A stretch of DNA of 20,522 nt from Flavobacteriaceae bacterium (GCA_947443815.1 CANEXR010000019.1:1-20522), one strand, 5' to 3'. Positions 4,116-13,505 are shown, counted from the stretch's first letter. Program-made: numbers and translations. The notes: generated from the sequence alone by a model not told the origin.

Positions 4116-6104
4116 TTAATCTACATTGTCATGCAAATACGAGTTGTTGGAACGCAACTGTAAATCGTTGTTGCTATCAGTCCCCACAGATATTCTAGAA
4201 TTGGTATTGTTGGTTTGGTTTGTAGAAATATCTATCCCCAATCTTTTATAAGCTGGTTCTTTTTCGTACTCATCTATTTTAGAAACATTATTATGAAACT
4301 TATAGTTGAATTCTTTTAATTTTTTTCTTCTTTCGTCCGCTCTGAGCCTCAATGTTTCTTCGATAGTCATTTCCATTGGAGAAATATGTTCAAAGTTAAC
4401 TGGTGCATTAGTTGATTCAGCTACTCTTTTCATGGTAATATTTAACTCTGCAGGGATAGTTTCTACTGTTTTTTCAACTGTTTTGGCTGTTGCAAAATCA
4501 TTTTCCACTTCCATATATTCTTCGAGAGAATATTTGATGATACCGTTATCCGTCAATTCTGTTACAGGAACAAATTGTACGGCTTCATTCACTTTGATAT
4601 CACGCGTTTCGTTTGTTAATTCAAATAAAATTTTCTTTTCTTCTATTGGTTCCTGAACTTTTTGTGTTACGGGTTCCGTTCTGAAAAGTGGCAAATCAAA
4701 AGAGAAAGAAGTTTGCTCTTGTTTTTCAACAGCTTTAGGTTGAGAAACCATTTTTAGTTGCACATCGTGTTCTTCTGGAGTTGTAAACGTAAAATCGATA
4801 TCATTTATAGGAGAAACAATTTCGAAAGTCACGTCTAAATTTTTAATAAATTCAGACATAACCATTAATTCTTCTTTATTAATTGGCGGAACAACTATGG
4901 TAGGTTCAGGAACAGTAATAGCGACAACTGGCTCTGGAACGGCAATGGTATCGTCTAATAATTCAAAAACAATGCGTTCGTTTGAATTAGAAGTTGGTGT
5001 TTCATTATTCAAATCAAAGCCAGCAACTGGTTTATTGGTTAGATTGTAAACACTTTTTTGTTCATCTCCTAATGTGTGAATTATCTTTTTTGGTTCTGTG
5101 TTTACAATTTCATTTTGTTGTTCGATATCAAAACCAGTAGCAATAATAGTAACGGCAATGGCGTCTCCAAGAGTTTCGTCTTCACCAACTCCCATGATAA
5201 TATTTGCATTAAATCCTGCTTCAGATTGAATATGATCATTGATTTCACCTATTTCATCTAAAGTAATTTCGTTAGAACCAGAAACGATAAGCAACAATAC
5301 GTTTTTGGCACCAGTAATTTTATTATCATTCAATAATGGAGAATCTAAAGCAGCAACGATAGCTTCTTTGGCTCTGTTTTCGCCAGAAGAAACCGAGGAT
5401 CCCATTATAGCAGTTCCGCTATTAGACAAAACAGTCTTAGCATCTCTTAAATCAATATTTTGAGTGTAGTGATGTGTAATTACTTCTGCTATTCCTCTTG
5501 AAGCCGTAGCTAAAACTTCGTCAGCTTTAGAAAATCCGGCTTTGAAGCCTAGATTTCCATAAACTTCTCTCAATTTGTTATTATTAATAACAATTAAAGA
5601 ATCTACTTGTTTACGCAATTTTTCTATTCCAAGTAAAGCTTGTTCCTGACGCACTTTACCTTCAAACAAGAATGGAATTGTAACAATTCCTACGGTAAGA
5701 ATCTCTCTTTCTTTGGCTAATTGAGCAATTACAGGAGCAGCTCCAGTACCTGTTCCGCCGCCCATACCTGCAGTAATAAATACCATTTTGGTGTTGCGAT
5801 CTAACATTTTCTCAATGTCAGCAATGCTTTCGATTGCAGATTGCTGCCCTACATCAGGATTAGCACCTGCACCGAGTCCTTCTGTTAAATGCACACCTAA
5901 TTGAATTTTATTAGGTACAGAACTATTTTGCAAAGCTTGAGAGTCTGTATTACAAACAATAAAATCTACGCCTTTTATTCCTTGTTTAAACATGTGGTTT
6001 ATGGCGTTGCTACCGCCTCCACCTACACCAATAACTTTTATTACATTTGATTGGTTCTTTGGTAAATCAAATGAAATACTTCCAAATTCTGAGTTGCTCA
6101 TCAT
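4116..6104 (-). CDS. ftsZ: Cell division protein FtsZ with long C-terminal linker
   Basis: Tubulin-like GTPase that polymerises into the Z-ring at midcell. The GTPase and polymerisation core covers about residues 20-330: GVGGGGSNAIN at 26-36, the tubulin signature GGGTGTG at 115-121, and the synergy loop with Asn216, Asp218 and Asp221 equivalent to the catalytic residues of E. coli FtsZ. The protein is 662 aa, against about 380-400 in well-studied species. The extra length is a Glu/Pro/Val-rich, low-complexity linker (about 330-590), a basic RADERRKKLKEF segment, then EPAYKRLGIDI at 616-626, which resembles the conserved C-terminal peptide that binds FtsA. Another 36 Asn/Ser-rich residues follow. 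The start is MM; either ATG is possible. It lies 53 nt after ftsA and ends the operon. Confidence 0.97.
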   Translation of the reverse strand: MMSNSEFGSISFDLPKNQSNVIKVIGVGGGGSNAINHMFKQGIKGVDFIVCNTDSQALQNSSVPNKIQLGVHLTEGLGAGANPDVGQQSAIESIADIEKMLDRNTKMVFITAGMGGGTGTGAAPVIAQLAKEREILTVGIVTIPFLFEGKVRQEQALLGIEKLRKQVDSLIVINNNKLREVYGNLGFKAGFSKADEVLATASRGIAEVITHHYTQNIDLRDAKTVLSNSGTAIMGSSVSSGENRAKEAIVAALDSPLLNDNKITGAKNVLLLIVSGSNEITLDEIGEINDHIQSEAGFNANIIMGVGEDETLGDAIAVTIIATGFDIEQQNEIVNTEPKKIIHTLGDEQKSVYNLTNKPVAGFDLNNETPTSNSNERIVFELLDDTIAVPEPVVAITVPEPTIVVPPINKEELMVMSEFIKNLDVTFEIVSPINDIDFTFTTPEEHDVQLKMVSQPKAVEKQEQTSFSFDLPLFRTEPVTQKVQEPIEEKKILFELTNETRDIKVNEAVQFVPVTELTDNGIIKYSLEEYMEVENDFATAKTVEKTVETIPAELNITMKRVAESTNAPVNFEHISPMEMTIEETLRLRADERRKKLKEFNYKFHNNVSKIDEYEKEPAYKRLGIDISTNQTNNTNSRISVGTDSNNDLQLRSNNSYLHDNVD

Positions 6105-6157
6105 TTTATTTGGTTTTTGATATTTATTATTAATTCTTATATTCTTTATTGGCTAAT

Positions 6158-7537
6158 CTATTCTGCGTTGTCTAGAAAATCTTTTATTTTATCGACATAT
6201 CTATCAAAAAAAGATGTTCTTATTTTATGCTCTGTTGATTCCACTTTTTTAGCATTGCTATTGACTTGCTGCTCAACTATGGTTTCGACTTCTTCTTTAA
6301 TTTCTTCTACGATTGGCTGTCTGTAAACGGGTGCTTTTGGAGCTTCAACCACGTCCATTCGAATAGCACTTTGTGTTTTGTTTTCAATACTATTCATTAC
6401 CAAACCTACTGCTGTAGCATATAAAGGGCTTGATATTTCTTCATCAGAGTTTCCTGCTAAATGCTCATTAGGATATCCAATTCTAGTATCCATGCCTGTA
6501 ATATATTCTACTAACTGTTTAATGTGTTGCAACTGTGCACCACCACCAGTAAGAACGATTCCTGCTATTAATTTTTTTCGAGGGTCTTCGTGCCCATAGG
6601 CTTTCACTTCTGTAAAAACTTGTTCGATAATTTCGACAACTCGTGCGTGAATTATTTTTGATAAGTTTTTTAATGAAATTTCTTTTGGTTCTCTTCCTCT
6701 TAGCCCAGGAATGGAAACAATTTCATTATCTCTGTTTTCACCAGGCCAAGCAGATCCAAATTTTACTTTTAATAACTCCGCCTGTTTTTCGATTATTGAA
6801 CAACCTTCTTTAATATCTTCTGTAATCACATTTCCTCCGAAAGGAATTACGGCTGTATGCCGAATAATGCCATCTTTAAAAATTGCTAAATCTGTAGTCC
6901 CTCCTCCTATATCAATAAGTGCTACACCAGCTTCTTTTTCTTCTTGACTTAGCACAGCATCAGATGAGGCTAATGGTTCTAAAGTAAGTCCAGATAATTC
7001 GATTCCAGAACTCTGAATACATCTTCCAACATTTCTGATAGATGAAGCTTGACCTACTACCACATGAAAGCTAGATTCTAGTCTTCCACCATACATTCCT
7101 ATTGGTTCTTTAATTTCTGTTTGTCCATCAATTTTAAATTCTTGAGGTAAAACATGAATTATTTCTTCTCCAGGCAACATGGCTAATTTATTAACCTGAT
7201 CAATCAAAAGCTGGATGTCATTTCCTCCAATTACTTCTTCTGGATTGCTTCTACTAATATAATCTGTGTGTTGAATACTACGAATATGCTGTCCTGCAAT
7301 TCCAACTACAACATCTTTTATTTTATACCCTGAATTATTTTCAGCTTCTTGAATTGCTTGTTGAATGGATTGTATTGTCTGAGTAATGTTATTGACAACA
7401 CCTCTGGCAACGCCAAGACTTTTGGATTTTCCAACACCCAAAATCTCTAATTTCCCATATTCATTTTTTTTGCCTATCATGGCAACTATTTTGGTTGTCC
7501 CAATATCTAGACCTACTGCGATGTTCTCTTTTTCCAT
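6158..7537 (-). CDS. ftsA: Cell division protein FtsA
   Basis: Actin-like ATPase that tethers FtsZ filaments to the cytoplasmic membrane and recruits later division proteins. Length is 459 aa. Nucleotide-binding motifs are GLDIGTTK (9-16), DIGGGTTDLAIF (209-220) and LTGGGAQL (in the region near 325-335). The FtsA-specific 1C subdomain occupies about residues 85-165. The C-terminus (about 441-459, SFFDRYVDKIKDFLDNAE) has the alternating hydrophobic and charged pattern of the amphipathic membrane-targeting helix, preceded by a variable Glu/Val-rich linker (about 390-440). It starts 6 nt after the ftsQ stop and precedes ftsZ, the classic order. Confidence 0.97.
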   Translation of the reverse strand: MEKENIAVGLDIGTTKIVAMIGKKNEYGKLEILGVGKSKSLGVARGVVNNITQTIQSIQQAIQEAENNSGYKIKDVVVGIAGQHIRSIQHTDYISRSNPEEVIGGNDIQLLIDQVNKLAMLPGEEIIHVLPQEFKIDGQTEIKEPIGMYGGRLESSFHVVVGQASSIRNVGRCIQSSGIELSGLTLEPLASSDAVLSQEEKEAGVALIDIGGGTTDLAIFKDGIIRHTAVIPFGGNVITEDIKEGCSIIEKQAELLKVKFGSAWPGENRDNEIVSIPGLRGREPKEISLKNLSKIIHARVVEIIEQVFTEVKAYGHEDPRKKLIAGIVLTGGGAQLQHIKQLVEYITGMDTRIGYPNEHLAGNSDEEISSPLYATAVGLVMNSIENKTQSAIRMDVVEAPKAPVYRQPIVEEIKEEVETIVEQQVNSNAKKVESTEHKIRTSFFDRYVDKIKDFLDNAE

Positions 7538-7543
7538 TATCTA

Positions 7544-8266
7544 TTATTTAGTGCAAACTACTTGTTCCGTAAATCGGAGATCTATTTTTTTGTATTTATA
7601 TAACGAACTATCCAAAACTGCCTTTTGAAAAAAAGCTTTGTAATTTTTAAATTTTCGTTTCACATTTATGATTCTTCCAAAATCAATTTGAAAATCAAAA
7701 TTTCTATTCAACATCATTAGGCTTCCATTTGGCATAATCTGTACACCAATGATGTTTTTTTTCAAAAACGCATCGTTGTAAATTTCACGAAATAATTGGG
7801 CTAAATCCTCGTTATTTTTTTTATTTATAACCCCCGAAACAAGCGGAACTCTCGCTGCAAAATTCATTGACAATGGCATTCTATTTCCTTTATAATCAAT
7901 ATAAAAAGAACTTCCTTTATCATAGACTCTAGCTATAGGAGTTTTTTGTTTCACCACTGCTTTTAGAACACCATCAATACTCACAAAAACATTTGATTTC
8001 TCAATCATCGCATGTGCGTCTATGACTTTTTCTAATTTATTCAAATCTAATTTATCTTTTTCAATGCTTGATGCATCCTTTTTATTTTCTATTAACAATT
8101 TATTAACCGTTTCCTGTTTAACAAAAGGCGCATTATCTACAACAAAAATCACTACGGATTTCTTTAATTTCCTTTTTTCATTTCGATTTGAAGTAAACGA
8201 AAACAGGAAAATTACTAATCCAAACATGAGTACTAATCGAATATTTGTCCAATTAAAGCGTTTCAT
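7544..8266 (-). CDS. ftsQ: Cell division protein FtsQ
   Basis: Bitopic inner-membrane division protein that links the Z-ring machinery to the septal wall synthesis complex (FtsL, FtsW, FtsI). At 240 aa it has a short cytoplasmic N-terminus, one membrane segment at about residues 8-25 (RLVLMFGLVIFLFSF), and a periplasmic domain with a POTRA-like first half (from about 35; IEKSNVFVSIDGVLKAVVKQKTPIAR is the typical strand-rich part) and a beta domain. Sequence conservation in this family is low, so identity rests on topology plus position between murC and ftsA. Its ATG overlaps the last 14 nt of murC, suggesting translational coupling. Confidence 0.92.
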   Translation of the reverse strand: MKRFNWTNIRLVLMFGLVIFLFSFTSNRNEKRKLKKSVVIFVVDNAPFVKQETVNKLLIENKKDASSIEKDKLDLNKLEKVIDAHAMIEKSNVFVSIDGVLKAVVKQKTPIARVYDKGSSFYIDYKGNRMPLSMNFAARVPLVSGVINKKNNEDLAQLFREIYNDAFLKKNIIGVQIMPNGSLMMLNRNFDFQIDFGRIINVKRKFKNYKAFFQKAVLDSSLYKYKKIDLRFTEQVVCTK

Positions 8267-9602
8267 CCAATGCTTGTTTTATTGATGGTACCATTTCTCC
8301 TAAATCGCCTGCTCCAATTGTGACAATTATTGGTGCATTGGTAGCCAGTATTGTTGTAATTAAATCTTTTTTTGCAATCAATTTTTTATTCTCATTAGTC
8401 ATTTTGTCCATTAACCATTGTGAAGTTACTCCTTCCATTGGCAATTCACGAGCTGGATAAATATCTAACAAAATCACTTCGTCAAAGGCAGATAAACTTT
8501 TGGCAAAATCATCAGCAAAATCTTTGGTTCTACTAAATAAATGAGGTTGAAAAATAGCCAATACTTTTTGGTTTGGATACAGTTCTCGAACCGCTTGATG
8601 TACAGCATTAATCTCTGTTGGATGATGTGCATAATCATCAATATAAACCAGTTTTTCGGTCTTTATTTGATATGAAAATCGCCTTCTTATCCCTTTAAAT
8701 GAAGCAATGGCTTTTGCAATGGCATCGGTTGGGGTGCCGAATGTTTTTGCCATTGCAATAGCCATTAAAGCATTCATTAAATTATGCCTGCCTGGTAAAC
8801 CAAAATGTAAATCTTGTATTATTTCTGTTGGAGTTTGCACATCAAAAACATAGCTTCCATTCCCTATTCTAACATTAAATGCTTTGAAAATTGCTGCATC
8901 ATTGACAGCACAGGTAATTCCTTCAAGCGGCAATTCTTTTGTAATAAAAAGCTGTGACTTGTCAATTATTTTATCAGCAAATTCCACAAAAGAAGCTTCA
9001 ATTGCCTCGCTTGTTCCATAAATATCCAAATGATCGGCATCCATTGAAGTTATACAGGCAATATTGGGATGTAAATGCAGAAAGGAGCGATCAAATTCGT
9101 CGGCTTCAACAACTGTGATTGTTTTTCCTGTTCCTATCAAATTCGAATTATAATTTTCAACTATTCCACCTACGAAAGCTGTGACATCAGCGCCACTTTC
9201 AAACAAAACATGTCCTAAAATACTGGATGTTGTTGTTTTTCCATGCGTTCCCGCAACTGCAAAACAAAAAGTATCTTGGGTAATTATTCCTAAAACCTCT
9301 GCTCTTTTTTTTACTTGGTAATCTCTTTCTATAAAATAATTCCATTCCGAATGTGTTCTTGGAACCGCAGGAGTTATAATTACCAATGTGTTTTCTACAT
9401 AATAATCCTTTGGAATTGAATTAATACTGTCTTCAAAATGAATGGCAATACCACTTTCTATTAACTCTGACGTAAGCATTGAGGGCGTTTTATCGTATCC
9501 AGAAACTTCTTTCCCTATTGCTTTAAAATAACGAGCCAAAGAGCTCATTCCTATCCCTCCAATTCCTATAAAATAGACGTTATGTATTTGATTTAAGTTC
9601 AT
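8253..9602 (-). CDS. murC: UDP-N-acetylmuramate--L-alanine ligase
   Basis: Cytoplasmic ATP-dependent ligase that adds L-alanine to UDP-MurNAc, the first amino acid of the peptidoglycan stem. It is 449 aa, usual for MurC. The N-terminal Rossmann motif GIGGIGMSSLA is at residues 13-23, the ATP-binding loop GTHGKTTTS at 118-126, then EADEFDRSFL near 170 and DDYAHHPTEI near 315, all characteristic of MurC. murG lies 75 nt upstream and ftsQ overlaps its 3' end by 14 nt. Confidence 0.97.
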   Translation of the reverse strand: MNLNQIHNVYFIGIGGIGMSSLARYFKAIGKEVSGYDKTPSMLTSELIESGIAIHFEDSINSIPKDYYVENTLVIITPAVPRTHSEWNYFIERDYQVKKRAEVLGIITQDTFCFAVAGTHGKTTTSSILGHVLFESGADVTAFVGGIVENYNSNLIGTGKTITVVEADEFDRSFLHLHPNIACITSMDADHLDIYGTSEAIEASFVEFADKIIDKSQLFITKELPLEGITCAVNDAAIFKAFNVRIGNGSYVFDVQTPTEIIQDLHFGLPGRHNLMNALMAIAMAKTFGTPTDAIAKAIASFKGIRRRFSYQIKTEKLVYIDDYAHHPTEINAVHQAVRELYPNQKVLAIFQPHLFSRTKDFADDFAKSLSAFDEVILLDIYPARELPMEGVTSQWLMDKMTNENKKLIAKKDLITTILATNAPIIVTIGAGDLGEMVPSIKQALDETL

Positions 9603-9637
9603 TTTTTATTTCAATTTAATCGTAATTTCTAGATTTG

Positions 9638-9678
9638 GAAATTTGAATAGTCAAATTTCATATTGCAATAGATATTGC
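9638..9678 (-). repeat. Two hairpins in the murG-murC gap
   Basis: GAAATTTGA (9638-9646) and TCAAATTTC (9651-9659) form a perfect 9-bp stem with a four-base loop. Next to it GCAATA (9665-9670) and TATTGC (9673-9678) form a tight palindrome that touches the murG stop codon. No U-tract follows on the minus strand, so processing or mRNA stability is more likely than termination. Confidence 0.45.
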
Positions 9679-10766
9679 TATTTTATTAATTTTACAATTT
9701 CATCAACAATTTGTTTTGTTGCTTTTGGCATTGCCAATTGTTTTATGTTTTCACTCAATTGCTTTTGTTTTTCTTCATCTTTATTCAAAGCTTCAAAAAC
9801 AATACTGAATTGCAAATCAAGCTCTGATTCTTTGAGTAAAATGGCTCCTTTTTTATCAACAACAGCCTGTGCATTTTTAGTTTGATGATCTTCAGCTACA
9901 TTAGGAGATGGAATAAAAATTACTGGTTTTCCAACAATACACAATTCAGATACTGAAGATGCTCCAGCTCGAGAGATTACAATATCGGCGGCGGCATAAA
10001 CTAAATCCATTCTTTCAATAAAATCCATTACCTGAATGTGTGCTGAATTGTATTTTTTATAATCTTCAATATAAAACTTTCCACATTGCCAGATTATCTG
10101 AACATTTTGAGCTATTATTTTTTCGAATTCTTTTTCAATCAACTGATTTATGCGTCTGGCTCCAAGGCTTCCACCAAGTACTAATAGTGTTTTTTTGGTT
10201 GAATCTAAGTTAAAATAAGTCAAAGCTTCGGCTCTTTTGCTATCAATAGCAATTAAATCCTGGCGTACCGGATTTCCAGTTAGAATTATTTTTTCTTTTG
10301 GAAAATAACGTTCTAAATTTTCGTAGGCTACACAAATTTTATTAGCTTTTTTACTTAGTAATTTATTGGTAATTCCTGGATACGAATTTTGCTCTTGAAT
10401 TAGGGTTGGTATCTGCATTGCATTTGCCATCTGTAATAAAGGCCCACTAGCAAAGCCTCCTGTACCAATAACTACATTAGGTTTAAATTGCTTTATAATT
10501 TTTCTGGAATTCCATAAACTAGCTATTAATTTGAATGGAAAAAGGGCGTTGTCAAAAGTAATTCTTCTTTGCAGACCAGCTATCCAAAGTCCTTTAATTG
10601 GATATCCAGCTTGAGGTACTTTTTGCATTTCCATCTTATCTTTGGCGCCAACAAAAAGAAATTCAGCATCAGGAAAACGAGATTTTAATTCATTCGCAAT
10701 AGCTATTGCCGGATAAATATGTCCGCCAGTTCCACCACCACTTAATATGAATTTATATTTTGTCAT
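9678..10766 (-). CDS. murG: Lipid II synthase MurG
   Basis: Membrane-associated GT-B glycosyltransferase (GT28) that transfers GlcNAc from UDP-GlcNAc to lipid I, forming lipid II. It is 362 aa. The first glycine-rich loop, SGGGTGGHIYPA, is at residues 9-20. LGGSLGARRIN, near 198-208, is the second glycine-rich loop. The UDP-GlcNAc site is recognisable in the C-terminal half as RAGASSVSEL followed by GKPVIFIPSP and EDHQTKNA. It lies 45 nt after ftsW. Identity is secure. Confidence 0.98.
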   Translation of the reverse strand: MTKYKFILSGGGTGGHIYPAIAIANELKSRFPDAEFLFVGAKDKMEMQKVPQAGYPIKGLWIAGLQRRITFDNALFPFKLIASLWNSRKIIKQFKPNVVIGTGGFASGPLLQMANAMQIPTLIQEQNSYPGITNKLLSKKANKICVAYENLERYFPKEKIILTGNPVRQDLIAIDSKRAEALTYFNLDSTKKTLLVLGGSLGARRINQLIEKEFEKIIAQNVQIIWQCGKFYIEDYKKYNSAHIQVMDFIERMDLVYAAADIVISRAGASSVSELCIVGKPVIFIPSPNVAEDHQTKNAQAVVDKKGAILLKESELDLQFSIVFEALNKDEEKQKQLSENIKQLAMPKATKQIVDEIVKLIK

Positions 10767-10811
10767 TTGTAAAAAAAATTACGAACCAATAAAGGCTCTT
10801 TAAATTTCAAA

Positions 10812-12101
10812 TTATTTATTTAAAACCGCATTCATCGGATTTTTTGTATTATCCTCAATAGAATAATCTTGTTCTATTTCTTTGTCTTCTTCTAATTCTC
10901 TATCAATTAATTTTCGAAGTGCTTCAGTTCTTAGGGCAGCTTCTTTTTGTTCTTCAGCAATTTCCTCCTCTTTCTTAGTTACACTAATAATGATTCCAAG
11001 AGCAAAACAAGTCATCCAAATAGAGCTTCCACCGCTACTTATTAATGGCAATGTTTGTCCTGTCACTGGCAATAATTCCACAGCTACAGCCATATTAATC
11101 ATTGCTTGAAAAATCATGGGAAATCCCAATCCGACAACCACTAATTTCCCAAATAAGGTATTGGCTTTATGTGCGGCAACTACAAATCGGAATAACAACA
11201 ATAAATACAGACTAAGTACTCCTAACCCTCCTATCAATCCATATTCTTCAACAATAATAGCATAAATAAAATCCGAAGAAGATTGAGGTAAAAAATTCTT
11301 TTGAACACTTTTCCCTGGACCTAATCCATATATTTTACCTGAAGCTATCGCAATTTTGGCTTTTTCAATCTGATAATCATCCTCATCGGGTTTATCAGTT
11401 GTAAAATTTTCTATTCGACTTCCCCATGTACCTACTCTACTAAAAAACCTAGAATCAGGAAAAGCTTTGGCAACTAAAATAAAAAAAAGCAAGAATAATA
11501 TTCCTGAACCTACAATAAGAGCAAGATATTTTATTGGATATTTACCAATGAATGTTAACATCAAAATCATAGAGAAAATCAATGCTGTGGTCGAAAAATT
11601 AGCAGGTAAAATAAACATTAGAGTAATAAATACAGGCAACCAAAGCTCCCATAGAGACGATTTGAACGTTATTGGCTCTTCTCTAGTTTTAGATAAATAT
11701 CGAGCAACGAATATGAATAATACAATTGCTGCTAATGTTGAAGTCTGAAATGTTATTCCAATAAAAGGTACTTGAATCCAACGACTTGCATTAGCGCCTG
11801 CAATAACAGTTCCTTTGATAAGGGTGTATGCCAAGAGAATCCAAACTACTGGTAATCCAACTTTAGAAATAGCTCTAAAATAATGATAGGGAACTTTATG
11901 AACCCAATAAATTATTAAAAAGCCAATGCAAATATGCGCTAAATGTTTTACCAAATAACCTAATGTATTTCCCGTTCCGTGACCCAAATAAGCCAAATTA
12001 CTACTTGCGCTAAAAACAGGCATAAAAGAAAACAAAGCCAATAAAGCCACAAAGGACCAAATTCCTCTATCTCCTTTTAAATTGTTTATTAGTTGCTTCA
12101 T
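10812..12101 (-). CDS. ftsW: Septal peptidoglycan polymerase FtsW (SEDS family)
   Basis: Polytopic SEDS glycosyltransferase that polymerises lipid II at the septum together with the transpeptidase FtsI. It is 429 aa with about ten hydrophobic segments. The essential aspartate of the SEDS family is visible in SSSDFIYAIIVEEYG (Asp277), and the C-terminal signature TGQTLPLISSGGSS at 347-360 is present. A cytoplasmic Glu/Lys-rich tail (about 376-429) follows the last membrane span. Position between murD and murG distinguishes it from the elongation paralogue RodA. The 71-nt gap before it contains a strong hairpin. Confidence 0.96.
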   Translation of the reverse strand: MKQLINNLKGDRGIWSFVALLALFSFMPVFSASSNLAYLGHGTGNTLGYLVKHLAHICIGFLIIYWVHKVPYHYFRAISKVGLPVVWILLAYTLIKGTVIAGANASRWIQVPFIGITFQTSTLAAIVLFIFVARYLSKTREEPITFKSSLWELWLPVFITLMFILPANFSTTALIFSMILMLTFIGKYPIKYLALIVGSGILFLLFFILVAKAFPDSRFFSRVGTWGSRIENFTTDKPDEDDYQIEKAKIAIASGKIYGLGPGKSVQKNFLPQSSSDFIYAIIVEEYGLIGGLGVLSLYLLLLFRFVVAAHKANTLFGKLVVVGLGFPMIFQAMINMAVAVELLPVTGQTLPLISSGGSSIWMTCFALGIIISVTKKEEEIAEEQKEAALRTEALRKLIDRELEEDKEIEQDYSIEDNTKNPMNAVLNK

Positions 12102-12172
12102 TTTGGGTTTTTGAATTTTGGGGTTTGGGTTTTGGGCTAAAACTTAGCTTCCAAAACCCAAAACCTTAATTT
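12102..12172 (-). repeat. Long inter-cistronic hairpin between murD and ftsW
   Basis: Bases 12122-12135 (GGTTTGGGTTTTGG) pair with 12151-12165 apart from one bulged A. Inside, GCTAA (12136-12140) pairs with TTAGC (12144-12148) across a three-base loop, giving a stem of about 19 bp. The plus strand also carries four G-runs (12105, 12120, 12127, 12134). No U-run follows directly on the minus strand, so this is better read as an mRNA structure than a full terminator. Confidence 0.6.
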
Positions 12173-13504
12173 TTATAAATTTTTAACTGCTTGCTTGAAT
12201 TGTTTACCTCTGTCTTCATAGTTTTCAAACAAATCAAAACTAGCACAGGCAGGGGATAACAATACAGTATCTCCTTTTTCGGTTAATCTTTGTGCCATAC
12301 GAACTGCATCGTCCATATTTGTTACTTCAATCATAATGTCTACTACATTTCCAAAAACATCAATAATTTTTCTATTGTCAACACCAAGGCAAATAATAGC
12401 TTTCACTTTTTCACGTACCAATGACATCAATTCATTATAATCATTCCCTTTATCAACTCCGCCTACAATCCAAACAGTAGGAGTGTTCATACTATCTAAA
12501 GCAAAAAAAGTTGCATTCACATTCGTAGCTTTAGAATCATTAATGTATTGTACATTTTGAATCTTCAATACCTTTTCAAGACGATGTTCAACTCCTTGAA
12601 AATTAGATAAACTTTCTCTTATTGTTGCATTTCTAATTTGCATCAATTTTGCTACAGATGTTGCTGCCATGGCATTTTTCATATTGTGTTTTCCTTCCAA
12701 AGCGATGTATTCTGTCTCCATTTTGAACTCTTCCTGATTGATATTTACTTCCATTATATTTTCTTTTATATAGGCTCCTTCGTTGGCTTTTTTTGTCAAT
12801 GAAAAAGGAATTAATTTTGCTTTTGTAGTATTCTTTTTTAACCAATCTGCTATTGCTTCGTCATCGTCATCATAAATGAGGTAATCTTCTTCGGTTTGAT
12901 TCATTGTAATTCTAAACTTCGAATCAATATAATTTTGATAGTTATACTCATATCGATCAAGATGATCTGGGCTAATATTTGTAATAATGGCTATATGCGG
13001 TTTATAATTTACAATTCCATCAAGTTGAAAACTGCTCAACTCCAAGACATACGAATCAAATTTATCCTCTACCACTTGCCATGCAAAACTCTTTCCGATG
13101 TTTCCCCCCAATCCTACATTCAATCCCGCTGATTTGAGTAAATGATAGACTAACATTGTGGTAGTTGTTTTTCCATTACTTCCAGTAATTCCTATTGTAA
13201 CTGCGTCTGTAAATGAGGCCGCAAACTCAATTTCCGAAATAACAGGGATTCCTTTTTCAATCAGTTTTTTTATGATTGTCGCTTTATCAGGAATACCTGG
13301 ACTTTTCATAACTACATCTGCATTCAAAATCAAATTTTCGGTATGCTTTTCGTCTTCCCAAATAATTCCATGATCTATAAGAACTTGTTTATAATTTTCT
13401 TTTATTTTTCCAAAATCAGAAACAAAAACATCATACCCTTTTGACTTTCCAAGAATGGCAGTACCTACACCACTTTCTCCTCCTCCTAAAACAACTAGTC
13501 TCAT
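12173..13504 (-). CDS. murD: UDP-N-acetylmuramoyl-L-alanine--D-glutamate ligase
   Basis: Cytoplasmic ATP-dependent ligase that adds D-glutamate to UDP-MurNAc-L-Ala. It is 443 aa, the usual length. The N-terminal nucleotide-type loop VLGGGESGVG is at residues 5-14, the ATP loop GITGSNGKTTTT at 105-116, then a DHLDR segment (ISPDHLDRYEY), EGKHNMKNAMAA, and NDSKATN in the C-terminal domain, all typical of Mur ligases and in MurD order. The stop of mraY is one base upstream of its ATG (TAA-C-ATG), pointing to coupled translation. Confidence 0.98.
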   Translation of the reverse strand: MRLVVLGGGESGVGTAILGKSKGYDVFVSDFGKIKENYKQVLIDHGIIWEDEKHTENLILNADVVMKSPGIPDKATIIKKLIEKGIPVISEIEFAASFTDAVTIGITGSNGKTTTTMLVYHLLKSAGLNVGLGGNIGKSFAWQVVEDKFDSYVLELSSFQLDGIVNYKPHIAIITNISPDHLDRYEYNYQNYIDSKFRITMNQTEEDYLIYDDDDEAIADWLKKNTTKAKLIPFSLTKKANEGAYIKENIMEVNINQEEFKMETEYIALEGKHNMKNAMAATSVAKLMQIRNATIRESLSNFQGVEHRLEKVLKIQNVQYINDSKATNVNATFFALDSMNTPTVWIVGGVDKGNDYNELMSLVREKVKAIICLGVDNRKIIDVFGNVVDIMIEVTNMDDAVRMAQRLTEKGDTVLLSPACASFDLFENYEDRGKQFKQAVKNL

Positions 13505-13505
13505 G

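Noticed and set aside
4306..4656. Plus-strand ORF of 116 codons inside ftsZ
   Set aside because: It is antisense to the FtsZ linker and Ser/Phe-rich as expected of a shadow frame, with no promoter or family resemblance. The same holds for the other plus-strand ORFs within the dcw genes.
12105..12136. Firm G-quadruplex call in the murD-ftsW gap
   Set aside because: One spacer between G-runs is about 12 bases, and the same bases form a much stronger hairpin. The G-runs are on the non-mRNA strand.
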